Source: Lolium rigidum
Lineage: Eukaryota; Streptophyta; Magnoliopsida; Poales; Poaceae
Direction: 5' to 3'
DNA: 64,000 bases
Assembly (NCBI RefSeq): GCF_022539505.1
Contig: NC_061511.1
Coordinates: 30,514,620-30,578,619 of the forward strand
Made by a program: the position numbers and the translations under genes. Below the pieces are notes generated by a model. The model was not told where the DNA came from and made no database searches. It saw nothing but the letters and a program-made list of their open reading frames with translations. Shown here piece by piece: positions 11,964 through 21,715 of the stretch (the first letter of the stretch is position 1; each line of letters starts with the position of its first letter).

Positions 11964-12211
11964 ATAGCCGGAAGGTTAACCCGAGAGTGTTCCGGGAAGG
12001 AGATCTGGTGCTACGCCTAGTGCAGCGCACTGAGGGGCGCCACAAACTCTCACCTCCATGGGAAGGACCTTTCATTGTGAGCAAGGCTCTGCACAATGAT
12101 GCCTACTACTTGATCGATGCACAGGAAGCGAATAAGGGAAAGGCGGACAGGTCAGGAGAGGAGACTAAGCGTCCATGGAACATAGCTTTGCTGCATCCTT
12201 TCTATTCCTAA
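11964..12211 (+). pseudogene. Gypsy integrase, C-terminal part
   Basis: Continuation of the integrase after the solo LTR. It has the typical C-terminal module: a basic stretch (HSRKVNPRVF), the GDLVLR motif, then the PPWEGPF motif of the chromodomain-like GPY/F region, ending HPFYS and a stop at 12209-12211. Confidence 0.85.
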
Positions 12212-12933
12212 AAGATGTGCTGTAAGGAGTTCCTTTTTGTACCTTATATGCTATGAATAAAAGATGCCGGCACCTCGAATGAATCTCGGGGATTGCCTTT
12301 ACCAAAATTGCATGCAATGTGTTTATTTTTTCAGTTTACCGGTTGCTTGTTGGACATTATTTCTTTCCGGTTTAGTAACGTGCTAAACCTACCGGAGTCT
12401 TCGACTTTGCTGTTGTCCGCAACCCGGCTTCATGGCAAGCAAGATAAACCGGTAGGAACTTAGCACGCGAAACACGAAAAGAGGAAGTGAGAACAAACAA
12501 TCCGGAAAAAGCTTAACTAACCCCGGTTATACCGGTTTTTTGTGAAAAATTTCGAATTATTTATAAGTTCAAGAAAGTGCTTACTTGGCAAAAGAACTTT
12601 GTGACTCATACGCCAAAACGCCCAGAGAGGTAGGCAGAGCCAAAGCAAAAGAACCAAGTGTGCATCGAATTGGATGCCGAAACAATTTCGGAATCTTCAC
12701 AGTGCAAGATAAAAGCAAACAATAAGCAAAATGCTAAGATACCATACAAACTTAACTTGATAAGTTACCGGTATAACATACCGACATGAGATGCTGTAGC
12801 ACGGCCAAAAGAATGGCAAAGTATTATCTTACATCATAGACCCCGGCATACCGGGGTAGAATTTAACGAACATTGTTTTTAAGATAATCAGGTGTGACAC
12901 GCACAAACAGAGAAATATTCAGATAGTAGGGGG
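12212..12933. other. 3' non-coding spacer between pol and antisense gene
   Basis: CCGGT-rich spacer with several AATAAA-like motifs, for example ATGAATAAAAGATG at 12253. I see no gene. The pol transcript and the antisense transcript from the right would both terminate here. Confidence 0.5.
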
Positions 12934-14288
12934 CTACAGGTCGGCTTCAGGAGCTTCCGGAGGGGCATCGCCTTCTTCCGGAGCGGCATTGCCTTCTTCG
13001 GCTTCCTCATCCTCCTCGTCCTCGGTGTCTTCTTCCTCGTCGTCAGAGACTGCGTCCTTGACGTCGGGGGGAGGAGGGATGAAGGTGCGCGTGTGGGCGA
13101 ACTCCGTGATCCGGTAGGCGCGGTCCTGACGCTTTGCGGTTAGGACTGGATCCTTATCTGTAGGCGCATTGCTGCGAAGGCTATGGAAAGCATCCAGATC
13201 TAGTTCTTCGTACCAAGAGCAGGCGATGCGTAGCGCCGCATCTGCTCCGGCACGGGCCGCTGAGCACTTCCACTCGCGGATCCTCCAGCCAACGTCCTTC
13301 AGGCGATCGGAGGTGAGCGTTATGTTGGCCGGCACAGCTTCCCCAGGCCACAACACCTTGAAGATCTGGATGGCAACATCCGGTAGATCGACAAGATGTC
13401 GGTCCACAGATCGCATGTGCTGAATCCTGGCGGTAAGCGCGACCAAGTGATCGTAAGCGTTCCAAGGCGCATCCGGATTGCTCATGGCGTGCTCAGCCCT
13501 GCACTCCGCTACCTTTCTAACCGCGTGCGTCTGCGAATCCGGGAAGATCCCTGGAAAGAAAGAAAAAGAAGGAAAAGTAACCGGGGTAAGGACATACCGG
13601 TAGCAAACATAAGCTTATAAGCAAAAGAGTAAGGAAAAACGGCTTACTGAGGGCAAGGGCGTCGGCCTGCATAACCAACCGGTCGTACTCGGCCTGGTCG
13701 GTGTTGAGGGTGGCGATCCGGTCCTGCGCTGCCTTCCGCGTCAGGCTCTCCTCCTCCAGCTCCGTCCGCAGCACCGCCGTGGCATTGGAGTACTCCTTCA
13801 GGGATTCGTCCAGCTTGGGCCTCCTTAAGCTCCCGCGCGTGCCGGAGTTCAGCCTCCATGAGCTGATCCTTCAGCGCGGCGGTGATACCTGCTGGGCATC
13901 CAGGGCCTTGCGGTGCTCCAGGGTTAGCTGCTCCTTCTCAGCTGGAATCCGGAAAAGAAACGTTAACAAAAAGAGGACCGGTATGATAAAAAAGAGGCAA
14001 ACCAACCGGAAAAGAAATATGTACCCTTAAGTGCGGAGAGCTGGGCGGAGAGACCCTCGAAGGAAGCTTCCGGGAAAGCTGTTGCGAAAATGACTTATGA
14101 ATACATATGGAAAAAAGCGACCGGTGCAAAAGAGGCCGGAGAGCAAAAAACAAACCTTGGCACTTGCTATGAGCATCGGCAAGGAACCGGTGCTCCCACA
14201 GAAGCTCCTCGAAGAGTTGCTTCCGGGCGTCCAGCGTGCCCTGTTAAAGTAAGAAGTTCCGGTAAGAAGATGCCGGTACGAAAACAAG

Positions 14289-14490
14289 TTTCGTGCTAAG
14301 ACCTGCGCTCTCAACCCGAAACTCGGGGACTGGCTATGCCGGTTTTTTGGTGTTTCTAAAGGAGTTTCGCGCTAAGACTTGCGTTCTCAACCCGAAACTC
14401 GGGGACTGGCTATGCCGGTTTGTTGATGTTTCCAAAGGAAGTTTCGCACTAAGAACTACATTCTCAACCCGAAACTCGGGGACTGGGAGA
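14289..14490. repeat. Three tandem copies of a 76-77 bp unit
   Basis: The block CCCGAAACTCGGGGACTGG occurs at about 14315, 14391 and 14468, with similar TTTCG.GCTAAGA sequence between. It lies in an intron of the antisense gene. The core contains an inverted repeat (CCCGA...TCGGG). Confidence 0.85.
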
Positions 14491-15070
14491 GTATATATAT
14501 AAGATTGAAAACCGGCATGAATATAAAAAATTTGAGGTTGTGCGACTTACCACCACGTTGGCGTTGGCGTCGTGCCACGCGGTGTCGAATTCCCTGACCA
14601 CGCGCCGGAGTCGGCTGAATTGTTGCCCGGTGCTCCGAGGGCCGGCATGATCTATCACCGGTAGCCTGTCCTTGCCCAGGCCGCGGGTCGCTGGGGACAT
14701 GTCCGCTTGATTCCACTTTTCAGCATAATCAACAGGTCGGCTTCTCCGCGCTTTAGCTCAGTAATCCGGCCCAGCTGAACTGAGGCCGTCTCACTTGCTG
14801 CGACGGTGGTGCGACCGGTATGAAGGACCAGCGAGCGCGAGCTGGAGGAAGGGGAGGTTGCCGCAGTAACCACCGCAGCAAGTTGCTGGGCGGTAAAGTT
14901 GGCACCTTCCGGTTGAGGTGGCTTCGCGGCGGCGGGCTGGCCGGTAGGCGCAGCCGTCGTGGGCGGCGCGCGTCCTTGGGTGGCGCAGGAGCTGCAGGGG
15001 CTTCCTTAGACGGAGAAGAGGTTGCCGGCGCTGAGGTTTCCGGCACGGTCTTAGAGGGGGAGGCGGTTGT

Positions 15071-15226
15071 CTTCTTCTTCTTCTTCTTCTTCTTCTTCTT
15101 CTTCTTCTTCTTCTTCTTCTTCTTCTTCTTCTTCTTCTTCTTCTTCTTCTTCTTCTTCTTCTTCTTCTTCTTCTTCTTCTTCTTCTTCTTCTTCTTCTTC
15201 TTCTTCTTCTTCTTCTTCTTCTTCTT
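15071..15226. repeat. (CTT)52 microsatellite
   Basis: An uninterrupted CTT run of about 156 bp. It is in frame within the antisense gene, encoding a run of over 50 lysines on the minus strand. As a perfect polypyrimidine tract with 52 repeats it is probably length-polymorphic. Confidence 0.98.
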
Positions 15227-17207
15227 GGGAACAGGAGGAACCAGAGGTTCCGCCCGCTCCACTTCTTCTTCACCGGCACCGATGTTGCTGGCGCCGGTGT
15301 CTTCAGCTTCAGGAGGGGAAGTTAAGTCCTCCTCCGCGCGGTGATCAGTAGATTTAGGGGCCGCGCGTCCCGCACTTGTGTTGCCCCCCGGGGGGGAGGC
15401 AGGAGATTTGCCGGCACCAGATGGTACCGGACTTGGTTGAGGAAGAGGTGAGGCCCTGGCGGCATCCTCGGAGGTCTCCGGCCTCATGCCAGAGGCGCTC
15501 TTGGTGATGCTCAGGGCAGGCCTGAAAAAGAAAAAGAAAGAAGGTTGGAAAAAGCAACCGGACGAACGAACTAACAAGCAAAAAACAACAAATAAGAAAA
15601 GACCGGAAGCTTACCCGGAGGCAACCGGCATGCGAGACCGGTAGTGCTTAACGGTGCCCTTCTTGCCGGCGTCGCCCTTCTTGGAGCGCTTGGCTGGCGG
15701 ACCCTCGCTCGGCCCGGCTTCGGAGGCCGGAGCCTTATGCTTGCGCCCTTGGGAGGCCAGGTTGTCCAGGAATTCCTAGCCAACCTCCGCCTGCAACGGT
15801 GCGGCGTGCTCCACAACCTGAGGGTTGGCGCTGGCTGAGGGAAGATCTACAGAGAAACAATATATGAGGAAGCGAAAGAACCAAATACCTCAAGAATAGA
15901 GACTTCATCATCAGAACCGGTGTCGTTGGTTGAAAAGTTACCGGGGCGCGAGGTATGGGTCCGGCCCATCTTGTGTTTGTTCCGGACCACGTAGGGATCC
16001 GGGTCAACCTCGTCCAAGGGGCGCTTGCGGCCTGGGCCTCGTACCTCCGCAGCGATGCGAGGAAAACGCTCGCAGGCCTGAAAGAGAGAAAAAGATAGTT
16101 AGCAACATATCAAAAGCTACCGGAAAGATAATCCAGATTGCTTAAGTTCTTACTTCGTCAGAGGGAGGATTGGTGGAGCTGAGGGGAAGAAGGCCCCAAT
16201 ACCACTCCAGCGGCATATCGGTTTGGCAAATTTGCCTAGCTTTAAGGGCCACGTCCTCCGCGCTTAGGGTGCAGCTGGTGATCTTGGTGGGATCGCGGCA
16301 GCCGTACATCTGGCTCATCTTGTGAGACCGGCGCTGGAGGGGGAGCACCCGGCGTGAGATGAACACGCAGATGATATCATCGGAACAGATCTCCGTGTCT
16401 TTCATGAGCTGCTCCATAAACCGCACAATCCGGTTGGTTTCGATGTGGGTATTCCCCGGATTGTGCCTCCAGTTGGCCCTCGATGGCGTCCCCGGATGGT
16501 AGGCCGGCAGATTGATGAAATCGACGGCGCCCTTGTTCCTTACATAGAAGAAGGTCTGTTGCCATGCCCGGCATGTCTCGAGACCGGAGAACCTGAAGAA
16601 GGGGCTCCCCTGGCGCGCGCTAATGATGCAGGAGCCGCACTGGGTTGGAGGCTTGGGCTTGGGGATGTTCTTGCCCTGGACCGAGTTGATCCGGAGACAA
16701 AAGAAGCGAGCGAAGGCGTCAAGAGTAGGAAGGAGACCTATGTAGGTCTCCATGAAGGAAACAAAACAAGAAAGATAAAAAAATAGCGTTGCCGGGAAGG
16801 TGGTGAGGTTGAAGTTCATAGAAATCGAGGAATTGGCGGAAGAAGTTGGAGGCTGGAAGGCCGAAGCCGCGCTCAAAGTGAGCGGTGAAAACTACGGCTT
16901 CTCCGGGTTCGGGTGCGGGCTCCAGCTCGTTGCCGGGAATCCGGCAAGATACTTGTGCCGGTACCCTCCGGGAGCGATACAGCCAGTCGATCTCCGGCTG
17001 CTTCACGTCGGAACCTTTCCACGCACCGCGGGTAGGTGCGGCAAGGTTCACACCGGAACCTTGGCCGGAGCTGCTGGCCTCCTGGCCCCTTCCGGTAGCG
17101 GCTTCCAGAGCGGAGGAGGAAGCCTCCATCTGGGCGAGATCCGCTTCAATCTCAGCGGTATGGTGGCTACCGGAGCCGGACTCAGAAAGATACTCTTCGC
17201 TAGACAT

Positions 17208-18105
17208 TATGGCCTAAGAGGTTTCCGGATCTACCCGCAAACACTTTTCCCCAAACTTAGCCGCTCGGGAAGATCTACGAATAAGAGAAAAAAGCAAAAG
17301 AAAGGGGAAGATAAATACACTACTGACCCTGAAGCAATGCGACGAAGGAGGAAGAAGCAACTAAGTTTCTGAGTCTAACCTGAGGCGGCGAGGAACGGCG
17401 GAGACGACGGTCGCCGGAGATGGGGTGAACCAGACTGCGACGGCAGCGAACGGAGAAGAAGAGAAGAAGTGTGTGGGAAACGCCTGAGATAGTAGGAGCG
17501 GAGGCACGACAGAGAATCTCGGTGAAGCGGAGATCGGCGAAGTCGCCGCAGCAGTTCGTCGGAGAGAGGAGCTCTGGAGGCGAACGACGACGGCGGGAGC
17601 GCAAAGAGCAGAGGATGCGAAGTGCTCTGAGAGTTGCAAATGCGGGGAAGAAGAGGCGAAGGAACCGCCGCGCCCTTATATAGGGAGATGGGTTCGTGGG
17701 CCAGTAACCGCTGGGCCACGATTGTTCACCTCGTGGGCCACCATGTGGCGCAGTAATACATGCGCAGAAAGCAAAAAGCCACAGGGAGGCCACACGGATC
17801 CGGAACGGCAGCGAGGATCCGGTGTGGCGCCATAAGTGCTGGCGCAGAAGTCGAAGGGAAGTGACCCCTGACACTGCTGTGCCAGACACAGTGCGCATGT
17901 CACTGACATGCACTGTATCCGAGAAATTCTCGACTTCGCCGAGGAAAGATTTAATGACAAAGATACCGGAGAAAATCGGTATGATGACATAAGTTCGGCA
18001 GAGACGCCGGGGAGTTTGAGCGGAGAAAACCGGTATGCTGAAGATCGGAAACTGGCATGGTCCGTCGGATAGGATCCGCCGGACTATACCAGCTTCGGGG
18101 ACTAA
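17208..18105 (-). other. Leader region of antisense gene and element 3' end
   Basis: The part from about 17645 to 17208 would be the 5' leader of the antisense gene, probably with an intron. The part from 17700 to 18091 is spacer. The PPT for plus-strand synthesis (about 18092-18105) precedes the LTR. Open frames here lack recognisable domains. Confidence 0.5.
17675..17682 (-). promoter_or_regulatory. TATA box of antisense gene
   Basis: Minus strand reads CCCTATATAAGGGCGC, a canonical TATATAAG about 470 nt upstream of the exon-1 ATG. It is followed by a pyrimidine-rich leader. This would give the antisense gene a promoter separate from the LTR. Confidence 0.6.
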
Positions 18106-18810
18106 TGTCGGGGGGATAACCCCCGGTATGCCACAGGCATGCCAAACCGGATGGTTTAAGCCATCAAGATACCGGTTTAAAGGTTGTTCCGGGCTAAGCA
18201 CTTAAGCATGAGACTGAGTAAAACTGTACCGGTATCCTCAGGAGGGGTATACCGGAACCAGCTAAGAAGGTACCGGAGTACCGGTACAGCCTATACTGTA
18301 GCACGTCGGCAAGACTGGTCAAAGATGCTCTCAAGAGCTAGAAGACAAAGATGACCGAAGCACTTCAGCTTTAATCGAAGCCCTGGGGCCAAAGCAGATG
18401 ATGACGTAAAAGACACCGGAGGATGTCACCGTTCCTGATTAAAGGTTTACCGGTGTCATCCTGGCCAAAGTGGCTTTGTAAAGTAGTTTGTCTAGTCAAA
18501 GATGCCATTAGGGTTTCCAAGGGTTCCTTCCCATGTAAGCCACCCTCTCCCCTATATAAGGAGAGGGGGCACACCCTTGCGCAGGGAGATGAGTTGAGAT
18601 CAGTAGACAGGAGACAAGGTGATAATAGAGAGAGAGCACTTGTACTGTACATCTTCAACCTCTGGCCAAGGCCAAGTTCATCAATAAAGATACCGGAATC
18701 TATCCGGAGTTCATCCTATCCTTACCAAAAACCCTCCCCCGAATCCTCTAGCGCACATTCGGCCCCAACTTAAGCCATCCCATGGCATCTGTCTGTTCAC
18801 CACGATGACA
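18106..18810 (+). repeat. 3' LTR of plus-strand gypsy element
   Basis: It starts TGTCGGGGGGATAACC right after the PPT and ends CACGATGACA. It is 705 bp. A TATA box (CTATATAAGGAG) lies at 18552-18563, and CAATAAAGATACC near 18680 may act in polyadenylation. Confidence 0.85.
18553..18560 (+). promoter_or_regulatory. TATA box of the LTR
   Basis: TATATAAG within the pyrimidine/purine hairpin CTCTCCCCTATATAAGGAGA of the LTR. In the 5' LTR copy it would drive the element's transcript. Confidence 0.65.
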
Positions 18811-19615
18811 CCTTAATTTCTTATAGTTCCAAGTTGGCCCCGGTGAAATGAGAAGTAGGACAAAAGATGTTATGCAAATTATCTTAGTTAGTACGCATAA
18901 CTATATTTGGATCACACACCTACACACAACTGAATTAGAGATGAGTGCTATTTTAGTTGGATTATATTACATGTGCAATATCATCCATACATTACCCCAT
19001 TCTTGCCTCATGCCTACGCTTTTAGCCACAAAAAGTTTCACATTACTTCTTCTGGTGAAGAACTGAAAATCTGCTGCTTTTATTTACTGTTTGCTTTTAC
19101 TGCTTTGAATCAACTACCATAAAATCACCACTTGCTTTGTGAGTTTATCGATATACATGTGTGGTTGAGAGTGACGTCTCAATTTTTGAAGTTTTACTGG
19201 TATCTTGTGTTTCCCTTGAGTCGAACTATAAATTTGAATAATACTTCTCATCGAAGATTTTAGCGATCCCCAATACTTATGGGCATCAATCCGGCACGCA
19301 TATGGCTCCATGACTTCCTGGAGAACTCCATTTTTTTGTTGGTTTGACGTGACGATAACCTTCGAGGCACTGGGACCTACAAGAAACCTCACACTGCAAG
19401 CGATTTGCAGCAGTGTGTTCAGAAGAAAGACGAAACCTCCTCGAGAGTATCTCTCCCGGTCGTTAGAAACAAGGAACTCATGTGAAAGCATTGACGACAC
19501 AATGACCATGTTGGACTTCGGGGAGCTTGCTGCGGCATAAGTTAACCTGTGACTACAATGCACACATTGAATCTGAGGTTATTGCACCACAAGTACAAGA
19601 ATTTGCACTTTATGT
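18811..19615. other. Unassigned flank, no recognised gene
   Basis: AT-rich unique-looking sequence after the LTR. The longest open frame is on the minus strand (19563-19114, 149 codons). It has no motif I recognise and no clear promoter. It could be a decayed gene fragment or chance. Confidence 0.4.
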
Positions 19616-20049
19616 ACATTTTCATACAAAATCTTGTAAAGTGTGTTCCACTCATACAACAATTTATCTTAGACATGCACAACTCATACAATTCAATGTG
19701 GTGGCGACACATGGCAGTTGTAAAGTGTGTTCCACTCATACAAGAACTTGTCCTAGACGTGCACAACTCATACAATTCAATGTGGTGACGATATGTGGCA
19801 GTTTCCAGACAGGAGAGGGAGATTTTTATTGCAACGTTGAAAAAATATGATAATTGCGAACAGGTCCTCGCCCCAACTAACGGGGCACCCTAGCTGGCGG
19901 TCAAAAAATTCCATACTTCTCCTGTGTTTCGACCCTGCAACCTCAAGGCTGCGGGCCGGCAGGATTCAGCTGACCAGCTCGGCTATTGAGGAGACGTGCT
20001 AAAAGTAGAGGCGTACTTCTTTTGGCCTGTATAATGTATCTGGTGAAAA
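19616..20049 (+). repeat. Left arm of inverted repeat
   Basis: It pairs with 21292-21700. The 84-bp tandem units start near 19638 and 19722. The inner edge is at TATCTGGTGAAAA. Confidence 0.85.
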
Positions 20050-20644
20050 TTCAAAAACATTTTATATCTGAAACTATAACTTTAATTTAAGATGCATTTT
20101 CAGCTATAAAATAGTCTCGATAAGATGTTTGAAACTGGCACCGAAAATAATCCATGGATCATTGCACTGTTTTATCTCATTGTGATCAATAATTAATACC
20201 TAACCAGCTATTGTACTGTTGAATTAGGTAGCAAACAAGAGGGAGTTGAGGTAGTAGGTTTAATTGTACTGTTAGTCTTTCAAGAATCTGCTATAAGTTT
20301 CGTTTTAAATTGGTCGGAGATGTCCGGCTTTGGTGATTTGCCGTCTCTGTTGTGCTTGCGGCCGCATCAGCCATAGGGAACATGAAAATTGTCATGTAAT
20401 CGAAATTTTCCAATCAAATTTCCCCTGTCATTACCGGGTCTCTGACTTTGTCAAGGTCATGTTCATGTTTATTCAGGTATGGTGGCTGGGCTGGCAAAAA
20501 AGTGGCCGTCTGATGTATATGTCATGGACACAAAGTGAGATAACTGCCACATGTATTCAAGCTGTACTGAGCACACTTACGTATTTTACTGATGTATTTG
20601 ACCCTTTATTATTACTTCTATTTTTTGGGTTTTCTGTTGGATAG

Positions 20645-20742
20645 TGTTCCCAACAAGCAGTTTGCTTTATCAGCGCTGCCTCCAACATGCGGGCATTCTG
20701 CCACTATGATTGAGAAGAGGCTGCTTGTATTTGGAGGCAGAG
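20645..20742 (+). pseudogene. Captured exon of a Kelch-repeat gene
   Basis: A 98-nt stretch flanked by an acceptor-like TTGGATAG and a donor (CAGAG|GTAATT). It encodes a frame with the typical Kelch-repeat core [19 protein letters not shown] (Gly-His-Ser-Ala, then a hydrophobic strand and Gly-Gly-Arg-Gly). It is a single exon without neighbours that I can recognise, so the element probably picked it up by transduplication. Sequence at about 20966-21055 (frame with QLAEFVAKLGSGQW) may be a second captured piece, not identified. Confidence 0.6.
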
Positions 20743-21291
20743 GTAATTGTGATTTCTCGATTGGTTTTCTTTTGGGGTTTCTCTATATCACAGTCATATA
20801 TTAATGAAGTGATCTACGAGCATGTAGTAGCTAATTGGCAATGATGTAGTGTATACATTAGATTTAAAATAACCCACGTGTTATCCTCCTGTAGAGATGC
20901 TAGGTTTGCAGGCTTCCAACGAATGGGCAAACTAAGGCTAGGGTTAAGCAACTTGCTGAATTTGTGGCAAAACTTGGATCGGGCCAATGGTTTTCGTCTG
21001 AAAGTTGGGTTTTCTCTATACTGTGGCAACGTGATTAGAGCAAGCACATATTATGGTGGCACGCGCCATTATTACAAGTCTGCACAACAGAAAGCTGATG
21101 CATGGGGAGGCTCATAAAGCGGCTTGTTAAGACTATGATGACCAACAAAAGGAGAGGTAGCAACAAAGATGAGTCACTAGGGATACGGTGTGTGTGAGGT
21201 TTTGGTTTTCCATTGCAACGCACGGGCTTGTTTCCTAGTGTATACCAAATTCACGTTTTGTTAAGCGAAAGAAAAGAACAAGGTTTTTTCC

Positions 21292-21700
21292 TTTTCACCA
21301 GATACATTATACAGGCCAAAAGAAGTATGCCTCTACTTTTAGCATGTCTCCTCAATAGCTGAGCTGGTCAGCTGAATCTTGCTGGCCCGCACCCTTGAGG
21401 TTGCAGGTTCGAAACACATGAGAAGCATGGAATTTTTTGACCGCCAGCTAGGGTGCCCCGTTAGTTGGGGCGAGGACCTGTTCGCAATTATCATATTTTT
21501 TCAACGTTGCAATAAAAATCTTCCTGTCGCCACTACATTGAATTGTATGAGTTGTGCACGTCTAGGACAAGTTCTTGTATGAGTGGAACACACTTTACAA
21601 CTGCCACATGTCGCCACCACATTGAATTGTATGAGTTGTACACGTCTAGCACAAGTTGTTGTATGAGTGGAACACACTTTACAAAATTTTGTATGAAAAT
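21292..21700 (-). repeat. Right arm of inverted repeat
   Basis: Reverse complement of the left arm, with a few substitutions. The 84-bp tandem units show at AACACACTTTACA (21587 and 21671). Confidence 0.85.
21340..21425 (+). other. tRNA-like (SINE head-like) stretch in inverted-repeat arm
   Basis: ATAGCTGAGCTGGTCAGC resembles a Pol III A box (D-arm) and GGTTGCAGGTTCGAAAC, about 50 bp later, a B box (T-arm). The mirror copy is in the left arm (about 19930-20000, opposite strand). A tRNA-derived SINE is possible. It is not a functional tRNA as far as I can see, because an acceptor stem is not evident. Confidence 0.4.
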
Positions 21701-21715
21701 GCACACCACAACCTC

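Larger units (their letters stand above)
12934..17207 (-). pseudogene. Multi-exon antisense gene with 'putative gypsy type transposon' (PF04195-like) domain
   Basis: A minus-strand gene opposite to pol. Exon 1 runs from ATG at 17205-17207 to a GTAAGA donor at 16153. It holds the conserved domain: a Ser/Glu-rich head, EIDWLYRSRRVP, the PGEAVVFTAHFERG block, then FMETYIGLLP and NTHIETNRIVRFM. One extra T in the run near 16772 shifts the frame. Later exons begin near 16077 (GRKRPLDEVDPDPY), 15845 and 15520, and contain charged, Pro/Ala-rich sequence, a Lys tract encoded by the CTT repeat, and coiled-coil-like Glu/Leu/Arg stretches. The last exon (about 13485-12934) ends in an acidic tail (DDEEEDTEDEEDEE) and a stop at 12934-12936. 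An in-frame TAG in the exon near 15778, the frameshift in exon 1 and another near 14850 mark it as broken. The function of such antisense ORFs is not established. Confidence 0.75.
9488..18810 (+). mobile_element. Plus-strand Tat-like gypsy element, 5' part missing
   Basis: What remains is the integrase, a 3' region with a large antisense gene, a PPT (GCTTCGGGGACTAA) and the 3' LTR (18106-18810). An extra antisense ORF between pol and the 3' LTR is known from the Tat lineage of plant Ty3/gypsy elements, hence the assignment. The 5' part lies beyond the inserted LTR at 8924-9487 and the gap. The CCGGT-rich composition is even across the element. Confidence 0.75.
19616..21700. mobile_element. 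Inverted-repeat element with captured gene fragment
   Basis: Arms of about 410-435 bp (19616-20049 and 21292-21700) are near-perfect reverse complements. They surround a 1.24-kb loop. Each arm contains two copies of an 84-bp tandem unit at its outer end (AAAGTGTGTTCCACTCATAC block) and, further in, a tRNA-like stretch. The loop contains a Kelch-type exon. Long terminal inverted repeats around a captured gene fragment resemble a Pack-MULE or foldback element. No transposase or clear target-site duplication was found, so the class is uncertain. Confidence 0.7.

Noticed and set aside
14820..15351. Plus-strand frames with poly-Phe and poly-Ser
   Set aside because: They only reflect the CTT repeat. 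The minus-strand Lys frame fits the exon structure of the antisense gene.
19638..19810. Repeats with spacers, CRISPR-like at first sight
   Set aside because: Only two units per arm, tandem rather than spaced, and mirrored in the other arm of a eukaryotic transposon.
21340..21425. Functional tRNA gene
   Set aside because: A and B box-like sequences are present, but I cannot build an acceptor stem or a convincing anticodon arm.
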